From Erigeron canadensis (taxonomy: Eukaryota; Streptophyta; Magnoliopsida; Asterales; Asteraceae), in NCBI RefSeq assembly GCF_010389155.1, contig NC_057764.1:42664275-42728274 (forward strand): a stretch of DNA of 64,000 bases. The letters are read 5' to 3'. Of this stretch, positions 35,181-49,227 are shown piece by piece. The notes beneath the pieces were generated by a model. It ran no database searches. It had not been told where the DNA came from and saw nothing but the letters and a program-made list of their open reading frames with translations. The position numbers and the translations under genes were made by a program. Every line of letters begins with the position of its first letter. Position 1 is the first letter of the stretch.

Positions 35181-37859
35181 TCAGTTTTGCCAACAAAAAA
35201 CCAAAAAACTAAAACAAAAAAAAAAAATAAAAAAATACGGAGTATCACCTTACCCATAAGCCATTATATCCAGTCATCCCGTCCTAAGGATGTGGGTTGC
35301 AAAGCACAAATAAATGGTAAGAGCATACCATAAGAGAAACAAAAGGAGCTGCACACTTATATTGAAGTTATAAAACACCCAACAAAATTCAACTAGCTAA
35401 CCCTTGTAAAAATTGATATTAAAAAGCATAAGTGAAACAGTCAAAATTTTAGTACAGGTACAAAGGCTAAAAGAACAATAGCTGGTTTTTTCATAATTTG
35501 AATCTTTGTAAATAGTTTTTGATTAATTTAGTGAGACTGGAGATTCTTTTGATAGTTTGATTATATGATTGCTGTTCATTTCTCTTTTCCTTTGGTAACC
35601 GCTTTGCTTGGCCTATTCACAAGGCCTTTGAGTTTATACATTATGGAAACACAGAACTTAAACCAGGTAAAGCCCTTTAGGCTTGGTTGGTTTTTACAAG
35701 AATACCACTAAGGTAATTGATGACAATCACTAATTGTCCATCATGTTTCATGGTAGTGTGATTTTGCTACACTCTTACTAAAACATTGATAGGTTTATAC
35801 TCTTAACCACATTACCTTGCACAACTTTATACTTTTGTGTGATCTACATTGATATATTTTTGTAGAAACATTATTGTAGTGTATGATAAAAGAACTATAG
35901 AGGTGTACAAATAAACTTGGTACATGCGATGTGTGAATGGAATGCTCCATACTTGTCAATCACCAGGTTTCTAATTTGTTGAATTTGAAAATAATTTGAA
36001 AGAAAAACAATGAATGCGACTAATTTGATAGCCGTAACAAAATGGTTTAAAGTCGGGGAGAGATTTTAAGGTTTTATATGTATCATATGAAAGTGAAAAA
36101 ATCTTTTGTTGAAGCCATGTTATTGGTTGTGCATTTTTGGGTTACAAGAATGAATATAAAAGTTTGGATACCAGTAACAATTTAAAGCAAATTAAGCATA
36201 TCAAGCTTATAAGATCTTGATTGACACCGAATGAACTTTACTCTTGCGCAAGGTGCCTAAAGAATATTAACTTGGAAGTACAAAATGATACAATGGTCAT
36301 GAAATTTGCCTATCATGCACAAACTTATGAGTTATGAAAAGACACTTTTACTTATAAACGAACGCTAACTTGAAACTTTAGGGTTGTCACATACTCACAT
36401 TATGCCTATTCTAAAAAAAAGAAAGAAAAAATGAACTATATTTTGACCCAGAAAGAAAAAATCACATTGAAATGTTTTAATGTTAATAATGAAGTTCAAA
36501 AGGTCGTGGACATTGTTGACACCTTTAGGCTACACGTTAGATATTTGTTTGTTTTTCAGGGAATATTTCAGCGGTTTTGGGGATATTGAATACGATATTG
36601 GGAATATTGGGAATTGGGATTTGATTGGTTATTATTAATTTATTATTATTATTATTTACAAGAAAAAGAAAAAAGAGAATGATATATGGGAGGTGTGAAA
36701 GTCACTAATATATTGTTTGGGATATGTGATAAAAAAAATATAAGAAATGTTAAAAGAGGTCGATATCAAGTTTTACATGATATCGCATACGATGAACGAA
36801 ATGTTTTTGGGGGCAACATCCGTGTGACATATCTCGTTGAATACGATATTGGGAATATTGGGAATTGGGATTTGATTGGTTATTATTAATTTATTATTAT
36901 TATTATTTACAAGAAAAAGCAAAAAAAAGAATGATATATGAGGTGTGTGAAACTCACTAATATGTTGTTTGGGATATGTGATAAAAAAAAAAACATACAT
37001 TTTTGTTTGAATTTATAAATTAAAAAATATATACATTTTTTGTTAAAAAGTTTACTTTATATTAACTGAAACAGTTAAACATTTACAAAAGACAAGCAGA
37101 TTGAAAATAGGTCTTCAAATCAATAAGAATCAGATTATAGCTCATCTGCTGCTCATACCAGCATTTTAAGTGTTTGATGAAATCCTAAGAATGAATTTGT
37201 ATGTTCTTTTTTATTGGTTAATTTGGAGGATGTTGCTGCTAAGCATTAACTTTTTATGAACATGCAAGTGATAAAAGGAAAACATTTTTCAGGGGAAATA
37301 AAACCTTTTTTTTTTTTGAAAGGTGTGGCTCATTCATAAAACAATACCACACACATAAAGAGGATAAAATCATAAAAACATGTCCCTGAACTTGGGGCAA
37401 TGATGCATTATGAGGGAAATAGTTAAGGTAAATAGATTGCTGGTTGAAAACCTGAAACGAACATATCCAACATCAATTTGATATTTCGATTCGATACCTT
37501 GTCCGCTCTCAGCTACAGATATATCTTATCATGAAACACACCATTAACAACAGCTGCAAGTGGAACTAAAAGCGTTGGGTTTAATAAACAGCTATTCGTA
37601 TCATATCACTACTGAATGATCATTCAAACGATTTAGAACAAGAATAAATAGTAAAAAGGGCAAGGTTTGCCTGTTCAGCAAATTAAAAAAGCTTAAACAA
37701 TATCCACCTCAATATTTAAAAAAAAAAAGGAAACTACAGGAATAATTCCTGCTACCAAAAACATCTACTTGTAGACAATACAAAATTATCCTCGATATTA
37801 AGAAGATTCTACTCGATCTTAGATAAAACACGGAAAATAAACATTGGTGTCTTGACAGA
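35181..37859. other. Intergenic between convergent SAC and RPSA
   Basis: Both flanking genes point into this stretch, so it holds two 3' UTRs and spacer. A 251-bp-offset tandem duplication is listed separately. A TACGGAGTATC motif lies near 35236. No gene is supported. Confidence 0.5.
36586..36992. repeat. Tandem duplication with 251-bp offset
   Basis: About 150 bp starting TTGAATACGATATTGGG occurs at ~36586-36737 and ~36837-36992, nearly identical through GATTTGATTGGTTATT, an ATT microsatellite, ACAAGAAAAAG and GGGATATGTGATAAAA. The ~100 bp between the copies is not repeated. Confidence 0.9.
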
Positions 37860-39861
<2,002 letters not shown>

Positions 39862-39934
39862 TTTGTTTGGGTGTGATTTTTCTGATGAGATTTGCAGCGG
39901 CGAAAGAGAGTGAAAATAAAGAGGGTGGGCGGTG

Positions 39935-39942
39935 TAGGGTTT
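39935..39942 (-). promoter_or_regulatory. Telo-box upstream of RPSA
   Basis: AAACCCTA on the coding (minus) strand, about 75 nt before the start codon. A second AAACCCTA-like core lies near 39979-39986 on the opposite strand. Telo-boxes are typical of plant ribosomal protein and ribosome biogenesis promoters. A TATATATTT at about 39949-39957 may be the TATA box. Confidence 0.6.
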
Positions 39943-39986
39943 GTATGAAAAATATATAGAGAGGGATTTTAAGGATGAAAACCCTA

Positions 39987-41791
39987 GGGATACTAGTACT
40001 GTTGCTTTTACTAAAAGGCCCTCATGGTCTAGTTCTCACTTTGGATCCCTTTTGTTTACATATGGTGTCAAATGTTGTATGCATGACTTGTTCTAGATTT
40101 TGAGCATTATTGTTGGTGAAAAATACAACCGAGTCGAGTTTTTGTTGAGTGTCAATTATGTTCAAAATTCTTTAGATTTAAGATAGTAATGACTAGTGTT
40201 TGATGGTTAAGAGGTTGTATCTGCTTGTAATGAACCTCTAAATACAGTAACTGCTACAGTTTTTGTCTCTCATTACCAACAAATATGCTTTGTTATATAT
40301 ATAATGAATCTGCATTTATTATTTATAAGTAGTTTGAAATAATAAGGTAAATGTTACAATATGTAAATACAACATTTATCTTAAAAAACCTAATGAAAAT
40401 AAAAATGAAACGTGGAATCTTGAAACATCTCATATGATGTGTCTTTAGCAAGATAACACTCTCTTTTCCTTTAGAAAACCACTCGTTGGAACTTTGAGTC
40501 TACCAAAACCAGTTTAAAAAATTGAGAATACCATCAAACATACATATTTTTTAAGACTAGATGGATGTCGACGCGATGTGACGATGATGATGGTAGCGAC
40601 AACGGTGTGGCGACGGCGACGGTGACGGTAGTGATGAATGTAATTTTTTTGCTTTATTTGTTTTGCAATTGAGTTGTTACTCTTCCCACTAACATATAAG
40701 ACATTTATGTGTCTTTTTGCTCCTTTTTAGTGTTTTTTTTCTTCTTTTGTTATGTCATGTGATTAGTCATCATGTTCTTTAAAAAGAAATCTAAATTTGG
40801 AATCTTTTTAGTGTGAGTTTATCCAACTTGGTAGAAATTTCCGTCTATTATAGTAGAAACAAAGCTCAATTCTTAAGTTATGAGGAGCAAGGCTTTCCCT
40901 TAAAGCCCCTCATAGGAGCATTTCATGCCATGTGGCATCTTAGTCATTATTGGGCTTTCCCACTTATTTACTTGGAGCAAGATCTTCAAAAATAGAAGCC
41001 CCTCCCTTTTTTTTTCTTTTCAATCTCCAACGTGCTCAACTTTTGTCAACCACAAAAAATGTCACGTGAAGGTGCTTGTAACTTTCGAGACCACAAATAA
41101 GGATATGACAACTCATCACCAATAGACACAAATAAGGCCAAGTTTGTACACTCCCATTTTGTGGGCCAAGTCTTTCACGCCAACTTTGCTCCGTCCCATT
41201 TCTCACGCCTTAACCCTTTCTCTCTTTAGAATGCCCCATCGGGGCAATGTACGAGGCGTTCCGGAGCGTTCTTGTGCGTTAAAAGTGCAATTACACGCCT
41301 TGCTTCGTTAAGTCTTATCAATAAAATAGTTAAACATTACTCAGTTGAATATAATATAACATAACAATATAACATATTTGTTGGTTTATACCATGGAGTA
41401 CCGATCTGTCACCCAACATTCTATAACAATTTAAAGGTTTGGACTCGCCCTGTTTAAAAAATAGCTCTTTATGTCAAGACTTAATCATTTATTCTTGCTA
41501 TTCAAATAAAATTTAGACCGTTACGTTTCTATAGTTAGAGTTTGTCATTTCTTCATGATTGTAACAAATCACTATACTAGATACAACTAAAATTACAACC
41601 TTAGATTGTTGAACATAATCCAACAAAAAAAAACCAAGTAAAGCTATTGAGATGACCCCATAAGTATTCAAAACGATCACGAAGACATTTTGTCAAACGT
41701 TTAAGTTTAAGTTAAAAAATTAAAAATAATAAAAATTATTTGAAGCAACCCGGTTACCGGGCGCCCCCCGGCAAGTGAAACCAAAATCCTA
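39987..41791. other. Intergenic between divergent RPSA and SWA2
   Basis: No gene is supported. At 40554-40557 a CTAG preceded by A, next to a GC- and GATGG-rich tract, resembles a minus-strand Helitron 3' end, but no hairpin or 5' end was found. Near 41234-41246 GCCCCATCGGGGC is a perfect short palindrome. Around 41748-41771 a GC-rich patch (CGGTTACCGGGCGCCCCCCGG) lies just before the SWA2 promoter. Confidence 0.45.
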
Positions 41792-41800
41792 AAACCCTAA
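41792..41800 (+). promoter_or_regulatory. Telo-box upstream of SWA2
   Basis: AAACCCTAA lies 88 nt before the SWA2 start codon, a perfect plant telo-box. It matches the motif upstream of the divergent RPSA gene and fits a ribosome-production regulon. Confidence 0.7.
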
Positions 41801-41887
41801 ACAGAAAAACCTAACCAAGGGTTTCTGCTGCCACTCTTTCTTCTCTTCTTCCTCCCCAAATTCACCTGCAAAACAAAAAAAAAAAAC

Positions 41888-44800
41888 ATGTCGAAAAATT
41901 CAAAGCAAAAGAAAAAGACCCAATCATTATCACCAGCTAAACCCACCACCGAGGCCGACCTCCAATCGGAAGTCGCCAATTTCGCATCTTCACTTGGTCT
42001 CTCTTCATCCCTCCCATCTTCCGGCTTCAACGACACTGATTTCCGTAAACCCAAATCCCATAAAAACCCTAAGAATGACGTCATCACTCCCACCAAAACA
42101 AACAACAAATTGAACAACGATACTAAAGGAAAGCAACCTCCTTTACGCCCAACTCCTAAACCCAGGGTTGGTTCCTCTTTCACACCCCCTTTTTCTCAAC
42201 TCTTATATATATATATATATATATATATTATGTATGTACACTATAATAATGTATAATGTGTGTATGCATATGTATATATAGAATCAGGATTTTAAAGCTT
42301 ATAAATTTATGCCTTCTCATCCTTTTTGCTGAAAACCCTTCTTGCCCAAATTTGATTCTGTATGCACACACATATATATAGGCACAAAATACATTTGATA
42401 ATATAGCTGTTTTTTAATTCATCAAGTTTTTGCTGCAAAATAGGATAATGTGTTCCCACAGTTGGCAGCTGCAAGTAACAAAGTGTTTGATAGATTCAAG
42501 AACTTGCCAAAACTGCCATTGATGAAGGCTAGTACATTAGGTGTTTGGTACGAAGATGCGGCGGAGCTAGAGGCGAACTTGATTGGAACGGGTGCGGGAC
42601 GAAAGAAGGTCGAGATTAAGGATGTGGAAGAGTGGAAGAGTTTGGTGCAGAAGAAAAAGGAGGTTGCTGAGAGGTTGTTGGCACAGTATGTGATTGAGTA
42701 TGAGAAAGTTAGGGGACAGAGTGGTGATATTAAGATGGTTTTGGCTACACAGAGGTCTGGGACTGGTGCTGATAAGGTTTCTGCGTTTTCGGTTTTGGTT
42801 GGGGATAACCCGATTGCGAATATCAGGTCAATTGATCAACTTATAGGTATATTTTATCTGTTTATAAGACTCATGTTTGTGTGTCGTCGTTTTAGTTTAT
42901 GGTTCTTGGAAAATGGAAGTGTTTAGTGATGGGATTTAGTATTGTTGATTGTGAATTGTAGGGATGGTCACGTCAAAAGTTGGAAAGCGTTATGCCTTTA
43001 CTGGTTTTGAAGCACTTAAAGAAATGTTCATATCAAGGTTAGTAAACTTATATGTTTCAGATTGTTAGTTAAGCTTGTATTTGTGGATCTTTTCTCCTTT
43101 AAGTTTTCACCGACTGACATGCGTTCTTTTGCTGCTACCAGTTTATTACCTGACCGTAAGTTGAAGACACTTTTTCAGCAGCCATTAAACCATCTTCCAG
43201 AGTCAAAAGATGGCAACTCTCTTTTACTATTCTGGCATTGGGAGGAATGCTTAAAACAGAGGTACATGCCTTTACCAAACCTTTTATTGAAGTGGTTGAA
43301 TAAGTTACATTTCTTGATGAATGATCTTTGTTGCAACCCATAGAAAATCAGTTAAATGGTGAAATCGATGCCAATCATACATCTGTTTGATCAAATGATT
43401 TGTTTATGTTTGGATGTAGATATGAGAAATATATATCTGCACTTGAAGAAGCTTCTAGAGATGTACTAGCTACACTTAAGGATAAAGCATTGAAGGTATA
43501 TATATCTTTATGCTATAGTGATTGATATTTAAACCTATAACGTTCCATTTATTCTGCATATCCTTGAGTTATATTCTAAAAAAAAAACAACGAAATGATA
43601 GGATGGGAAAAGAAAGAGATATAATAATCCTTTCAAATCATCCCAAATAAATATGGAATGTTTTTTTAAACAAAAACAACTAAAGTGTCCTTTTAAGTAA
43701 TATCCAATTCATTTCCTTTCCATCCTTATAAAAAGTTAAAAACTCAAGAAGCCAACATTTTTTAAAATCATTTGGATTCTTTTTTTTTTTTACCTTTCTA
43801 AAGTTTAAACTATGCACCCATACTATTATACTTATTTGTTTGTGTACAATGATTTCAGACTATTTATGTCTTGCTGAAGAGCAAGTCAGAACAAGAGCGC
43901 CGTTTGCTCTCTGCCCTTGTAAATAAGGTTTGTATATTGACACTTATATCATTCTCTCAATTTTGGTTATCTACACTTCATGTCGGTTTTCACTGTAGTT
44001 ACTTCAACTTTTGGCACTTTAGAAATTAGTTTAACTCAGTTTGTTGCGTGCAGCTAGGGGATCCTGAAAATAAAGCTGCATCTAATGCTCATTATCTGTT
44101 GTCAAAGCTTTTGTCAGACCATCCAAATATGAAGGTATACTATACTCGAGCAATATAAACACTTGAATATACAAGTGTTAATTGTTCTTCAATATATTCA
44201 TTGAAGTTTAGTATATTTGATCTTACTGAAATATCCTCACTTCTGCAACTTCACAGGCAGTTGTGATTGATGAAGTGGATAATTTTCTTTTTCGACCTCA
44301 TCTGGTGTTGCGAGCCAAGAACCATGCTGTATGTTTCAAGAACTTTGGTAATTCTTTTGATTAGTAAGTCAGTAGCTGATGCAACCTCTTAAACGCAGGT
44401 TACCTTTTTAAGCCAGATTAAGCTAACAAACAATGAAGACGGGTCAAAAGTAGCTAAAAGATTAGTAGATATATACTTTGCTTTATTCAAGGTAACGTAT
44501 GAGACGTCTACTTCCCAAGAAACTATTATAGTTTTGATTATCTCTAGTTTTTACATCTTAAAGTATATTATATCAGGTGCTTATCTCTGAGGCTGGTGGA
44601 AGTAAAAAGCAGAAAAAGAGCAAAGAAGATTTTAAAAAACCAATTAGCTCTACCATAGACAAGGAGACTAAAACGGACGCAGATTCTCATGTAGAAATGG
44701 ATTCCCGACTACTCACAGTTCTTTTAAATGTTAGTAGATCTGCTTATGTACCTTCGGTTTATAATTTTTTGGGTTTACTTAATTATTTTGTTGTGATTTA

Positions 44801-47698
44801 TGTGTCAGTTTTCCTCATGCTTTTTGTGGCTTCTTATCCTTTATTCCTATTTATCTAACAGGGTGTCAACAGGGCTTTTCCTTTTGTCTCTAGCAACAAA
44901 GCAGATGATGTAGTTGAAGCTCAGACCCCAATGCTCTTTCAGCTGGTAAGCTCATGGATTAATTACCTGATCACAAGAAATTATGGATTCTTTCTTCTTT
45001 AGTTGGTGGTAATTTATATCATTTTTCCATCCTTCCAAGTGTTAACTTGTTTGTTATATGCTCTTTTATCTACTTGTATTCAGGTTCACTCAAAGAACTT
45101 TAATGTTGGAGTTCAGGCGTTGATGCTTCTCAATAAAATCTCGGCAAAAAATCAGATCGTCAGTGATCGGTTTTATCGTGCTTTATACTCCAAGCTCTTA
45201 CTTCCTTCTGCCATGAACACTTCTAAGGCAAGTGAACTTGTCTGACTGATTGTAAACCTTAACTTTTTCGCCCTTTATTTATTCATGTTTGTACTTGTTC
45301 CAACTCAAATCTTTTTGGTACAAATATAGGAAGAAATGTTCATCGGTCTTCTTTTACGAGCTATGAAGGACGATCTTAATTTGAAGAGGGTGTCCGCATT
45401 TGCAAAACGTTTGTTGCAGGTAGGTACCAAGTTGTATCTGAATCCTTTGCTCCAGTTGATATTTGACCTATATATCTGCACTTCATGTTTACATATAGTT
45501 ACACGTTAAATTCACATTTATTAGATTATAGCATGCAAGTATTAACTGCTCAACTTCTACAGGTCTCCTTACAACAGCCACCTCAGTATGCTTGTGCAAG
45601 CCTCTTTCTTCTTTCTGAAGTTCTTAAATCAAGACCACATCTATGGTGAGGACCTTTATTATTGTTACTTTGTGAGCTTATTATTTCGGCTAACGATGCT
45701 GATATAACATATCAATCCATTTTTTGATGTGCAGGAACATGGTACTTCAAAGTGAGCAGGCTGATGATGAACTTGAACATTTTGAAGACATTGTTGAAGA
45801 TCCAGATATGCAAGCAAGCAAGGCAGCAGATAAGACAGATACTGATGGTGCTGATAATAATGATGATGACGACGATGATAACTCAGAGGATGGGGCCGCG
45901 TCTCCAGCTCCAAGCTCTGATGATGAGTTTTCAGACAAAGAAGATGATGACATGCTTGATTTTGATGGCTCAACTGATCTTCAGGAGTCCCAAAGGTCAT
46001 CTGGTCAAACTGCAAGCCAACCACGAGTACCAAATGCAAAATCTTCGTTGCCTGGAGGATACGACCCCCGACATAGAGAACCTATCTATTGGTATTTTTG
46101 TTTACTTAAAGCATTAAGATGCACACAAATCAGTCCTATGCATGTTCTTAAAAAAGATCTATCCTAAAGGATAGAAAATAGCACTAATATGAGCCTCCCA
46201 GTCTGTCAGTCCCATTACAAAAATCTTACACATTAAAGCGAGGTATATGGAATGCAGAATGCTAGAATTAGAATCTTCAACAATTTAGATTTAAGAAATA
46301 TAAATATATTCTGAATAAAAAATGTCTGATTAGTTAGTTTGATAAAGGATAAAATGTCTCAACTTCACATGTGGGCCCAAGCTACATTGGTAAGGGTACC
46401 ACTCCATCAATTGATGGATTGGTAACATTTATAAATTATAACTAAAATCAATTCTATGATATGTAATAATAGTTTAAATTTTCAAATAATAAAAGGTTTG
46501 AATGGTATACGAAAGTAAATAAAAACTACTTAAATATTACACGGTGAAACAAGGTTATTCTATTTCCTTGGGCAGCATGTTCATGACCGCATGTTGCAGC
46601 CTATTTTACCGAAGGACTGGACGAGGCTTGTTTGTGCATCTTTGGTTAGATGGCATTGATAGTTACTGAGATATAATATAATGTTCTTGATGTTTTCATG
46701 GTTGATGCATGACAGCAATGCAGATTGTGTGGGGTGGTGGGAGTTGACTGTACTTGCATCTCATGTACATCCTTCTGTTTCCACCATGGCCAAAACACTT
46801 CTCTCTGGGGCCCACATTGTTTACAATGGCAACCCAATAAAAGATCTTTCGCTTGGTGCTTTCTTGGACAAGTTTATGGAGAAAAAGCCTAAAGGAAGAA
46901 ATTGGCATGGTGGTTCCCAGATAGAACCTGCTAGACAGGTCTGTTCAATAAGGGGTTTTTGAAGTATATTTTTGGGATGTTTAGCTGCTTTACCTTTTTG
47001 TTGCAATCTAACTGGCTCTCTTTCTGCAGCTTGATATGAGCAATCCGTTGATTGGGGCAGATATTCTTCAGTTAGATGAAACAGATGTAGCACCAGAAGA
47101 TGTTATGTTCCATAGGTTTTACATGAACAAGATGAATTCCTCAAAGAAACCAAAGAAGAAAAAGAAGAAGGGAACTGAGGAAGAGGCAGCCAATGACTTG
47201 ATAGGAGAAGGGGATGAAGATGACGAAAGTGACAATGAAGAGATTGATGCCATATTGGATTCTTCAAACCCTGCTCTAGATTCTGATGGTGAGTATGACT
47301 ACAATGACTTGGACCAAATCGCTGATGAGGATGATGATGAGTTGGAAGGAAATGCTAGTGATGGACTAGAGTTTCCAATAGACGTTGAAGAGGATGACGA
47401 GATGGTGGTTGATGATGACAGTGATGTTGACATCAACATTGGAGATGCAGAAGATGGAAGTGATGACGAGGAGGATGTATTCGAGATGCAGCCAAGGAAA
47501 AGGAAGACCCGAGGGAAAACTGGTGCCTCGCCTTTTGCAAGTCTTGAGGAATATGAACATCTGATGGATGAGGATGACAATGGCAATGACAATGAAAGCG
47601 ATGATGAAAATGTCAAGGCTCCAAAGAAAAAACGAAAAAAATCTAATAAGAAGACTAGAAGGTCGAAACCCAAAAGCAAGAAAGTGTCTACAGAGTAA
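41888..47698 (+). CDS. SWA2: NOC1/CEBPZ-type ribosome assembly factor (SLOW WALKER2)
   Basis: A nucleolar protein of the yeast Noc1/Mak21 family, needed for early 60S pre-ribosome assembly; in Arabidopsis it is required for female gametophyte growth. Seventeen exons join in frame to 1023 aa: 41888-42166, 42444-42846, 42962-43037, 43142-43261, 43420-43495, 43859-43927, 44054-44134, 44257-44328, 44399-44491, 44577-44729, 44862-44945, 45084-45227, 45330-45419, 45563-45645, 45735-46091, 46716-46938 and 47030-47698. The helical repeat region and CBF/Mak21 domain run to about residue 800, with WWELTVLASHVHPSV and GNPIKDLSLGAFLDKF conserved. Acidic Asp/Glu runs in exons 15 and 17 and a Lys/Arg-rich end are typical nucleolar features. 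The intron after exon 12 uses a GC donor. Intron 15 is 624 nt and holds a SINE fragment. Confidence 0.95.
45228..45329 (+). other. GC-AG intron in SWA2
   Basis: The exon ends AACACTTCTAAG and the intron begins GCAAGT; it ends at ATATAG. The AG|GCAAGT context is the known consensus of rare GC-AG introns. A GT alternative would break the frame, while this border keeps it. Confidence 0.85.
46358..46403. mobile_element. SINE fragment in SWA2 intron 15
   Basis: About 46 nt (CAACTTCACATGTGGGCC, then AAGCTACATTGG) match the head of the SINE at 57323-57519 (CAACTTCACATATGGATCT, then AAGCTACATTGA). It is a truncated relative; no target duplication was found. Confidence 0.5.
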
Positions 47699-48387
47699 GC
47701 TTTTGGTATTCCGTGTTTTGTTTATCAAGAGAGTTAAATTGCCCACTAGTGTTAGAGTATCGCTAGTGGCACTTGACGATGGATGTCCAAATCCAATAGA
47801 ATTCGCATCTTCTTCCTCTCATATTATGGCAAGGCTGTCGCAATTGCAATTTTGTTAGAGACTTGACAGCAGCAGGGGGCAGACACGAGTTTCATGTTTT
47901 AGGACAATCTTCCAATTCCATGAACAAATTTTTGACTAAACATCTTATAAGTTATATAGATTGTTTCTCATTTTCCTGATTTGGCAATACTTATTTCTAG
48001 TTTTGCAATGTAGAATCTTTTAGATCCCTGTAACGAATGAAGTTAAAATACTACCTTGTCACTTGTACCAGTTAAGACCATTGTATAATCCTTTGATCTC
48101 CATTGGCTTTTCAAAAACTTTTCATTCTAATTCTGAATTTCTTCTGCAGCAGTGCAGGTACTCTTTACTTTGTATACAGATATCTTTGTGTCTTGAATAA
48201 AAGACGAGAGCAATCCAACGCATTATCAACAGTTGAAATCACCGTTTACTCAAAAATGACCGACCATTTTTATACTTAAACAACCATTTGCCATACAAGA
48301 AAAACATAGCCCTTACTAACACAAAAACATGTATGCAAATCCCAACAATAATACTAGTAGTTGAAACAAAATACATTTGTACGGTAA
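47699..48387. other. Intergenic between convergent SWA2 and sHSP genes
   Basis: This stretch holds the 3' UTRs of both genes. No reading frame of interest and no element ends were seen. Confidence 0.5.
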
Positions 48388-49029
48388 TTAAGAAATAGAG
48401 ACTTGAACAGTCTTGGATTTAGGTGGGGGAGGAAGCTTCTCCACCGCCAGAGTCAACACCCCGTTTTCGCACTTTGCAGTGATCTTGGAGACATCACAAT
48501 TCTCCGGTAGCCGGAATTTCCTCACGAGGTTCTGAGGTAACCTCCTTTCGAGCCTCAAATACTTGCATCCTTGTTCACCATTAATTTCGTCGTCATCCCG
48601 CTTCCTCTTGCCATTACTTTTCACCACCAATATGTTCTCTTCTTCCACAGTCACCTACATACACAAATACCGAAAATATACTTCATTAATTATTTGTCAC
48701 TAGATACAAAGAATAAATAATGATATACAGTTTATATATAAAAAAAAGAAAGTGTCAGGTAAATAGGTTACCTGAATGTCGGATTTGGAAACACCAGGGA
48801 GATCCAAGTAGACAATGAGTTGGTTAGGAGTGTCCAAAATGTCGACAGGAATAATTTTGTTGTTGGCGACCGAAGAGTGATGATGATGATCAGGATGACT
48901 AGTAGAAGTAGAACGATTAGGAAACATTATTTTCCCAACAGCATCAGCTGCAGGAACGACGTCGTCCAGCAGGTGGCTCACTAACCCACCCAAATCCACC
49001 TCCCCTGAAATCGATACTCCGCCGCTCAT
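48388..49029 (-). CDS. HSP17.4-CIII: Class III small heat shock protein (17.4-kDa type)
   Basis: An ATP-independent chaperone that holds unfolding proteins; class III members act in the nucleus and cytosol. Two exons, 48772-49029 and 48388-48654, join in frame to 174 aa. The alpha-crystallin domain covers about residues 58-160: it opens NKIIPVDILDTPNQLIVYLD and has VTVEEENILVVKSNGKRKRDDD, with conserved YLRLERRLPQN and the GVLTLAVEKLPPP end. GKRKRDD can serve as a nuclear signal and is diagnostic for class III. The intron inside the domain (48655-48771) is also a class III trait, since most plant sHSP genes lack introns. The N-terminal arm has a His run (DHHHHSS) and is not conserved. Heat-shock-element-like motifs lie upstream. 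Confidence 0.95.
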
Positions 49030-49183
49030 TGTTCGCTTGTGGTTTTTTGATGCGATGAAATATATAATTAACAGTTTATATGGTTGCTGGGCAAATTAAT
49101 TGTATTTTGTTAGTTTTAATTAATTGATCGATCGATGGTGAGGTAATGAGGAGGGGAGGAGGTTGCTTTTATTTGGAGCTGCG

Positions 49184-49227
49184 GAAACTTCTGGTTTGTT
49201 TTTTGTGATTCTGAAAACGTCTAGAAA
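49184..49227 (-). promoter_or_regulatory. Heat shock elements upstream of the sHSP gene
   Basis: GAAACTTC at 49184-49191 is a perfect GAAnnTTC pair. A second cluster at 49207-49227 contains TTCTG, GAAAAC and TCTAGAAAC, a weaker array of nTTCn/nGAAn units. They lie 155-200 nt before the start codon. A TATA-like AAATAAAAG on the minus strand (near 49166-49174) sits just downstream. Confidence 0.55.

Noticed and set aside
37309..37330. T-run followed by GAAAGGTGTGG, like the tail of the SINE at 54898-55204
   Set aside because: Only about 15 bases match and the rest of the SINE is absent, so a shared origin is not supported.
40554..40640. Helitron-like 3' end (CTAG beside a GATGG-rich tract, minus strand)
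   Set aside because: Flanking A/T fits, but no hairpin at the right distance and no matching 5' end could be found.
41234..41246. GCCCCATCGGGGC palindrome as a terminator or element end
   Set aside because: A short isolated palindrome in intergenic plant DNA with no flanking repeat; no function can be supported.
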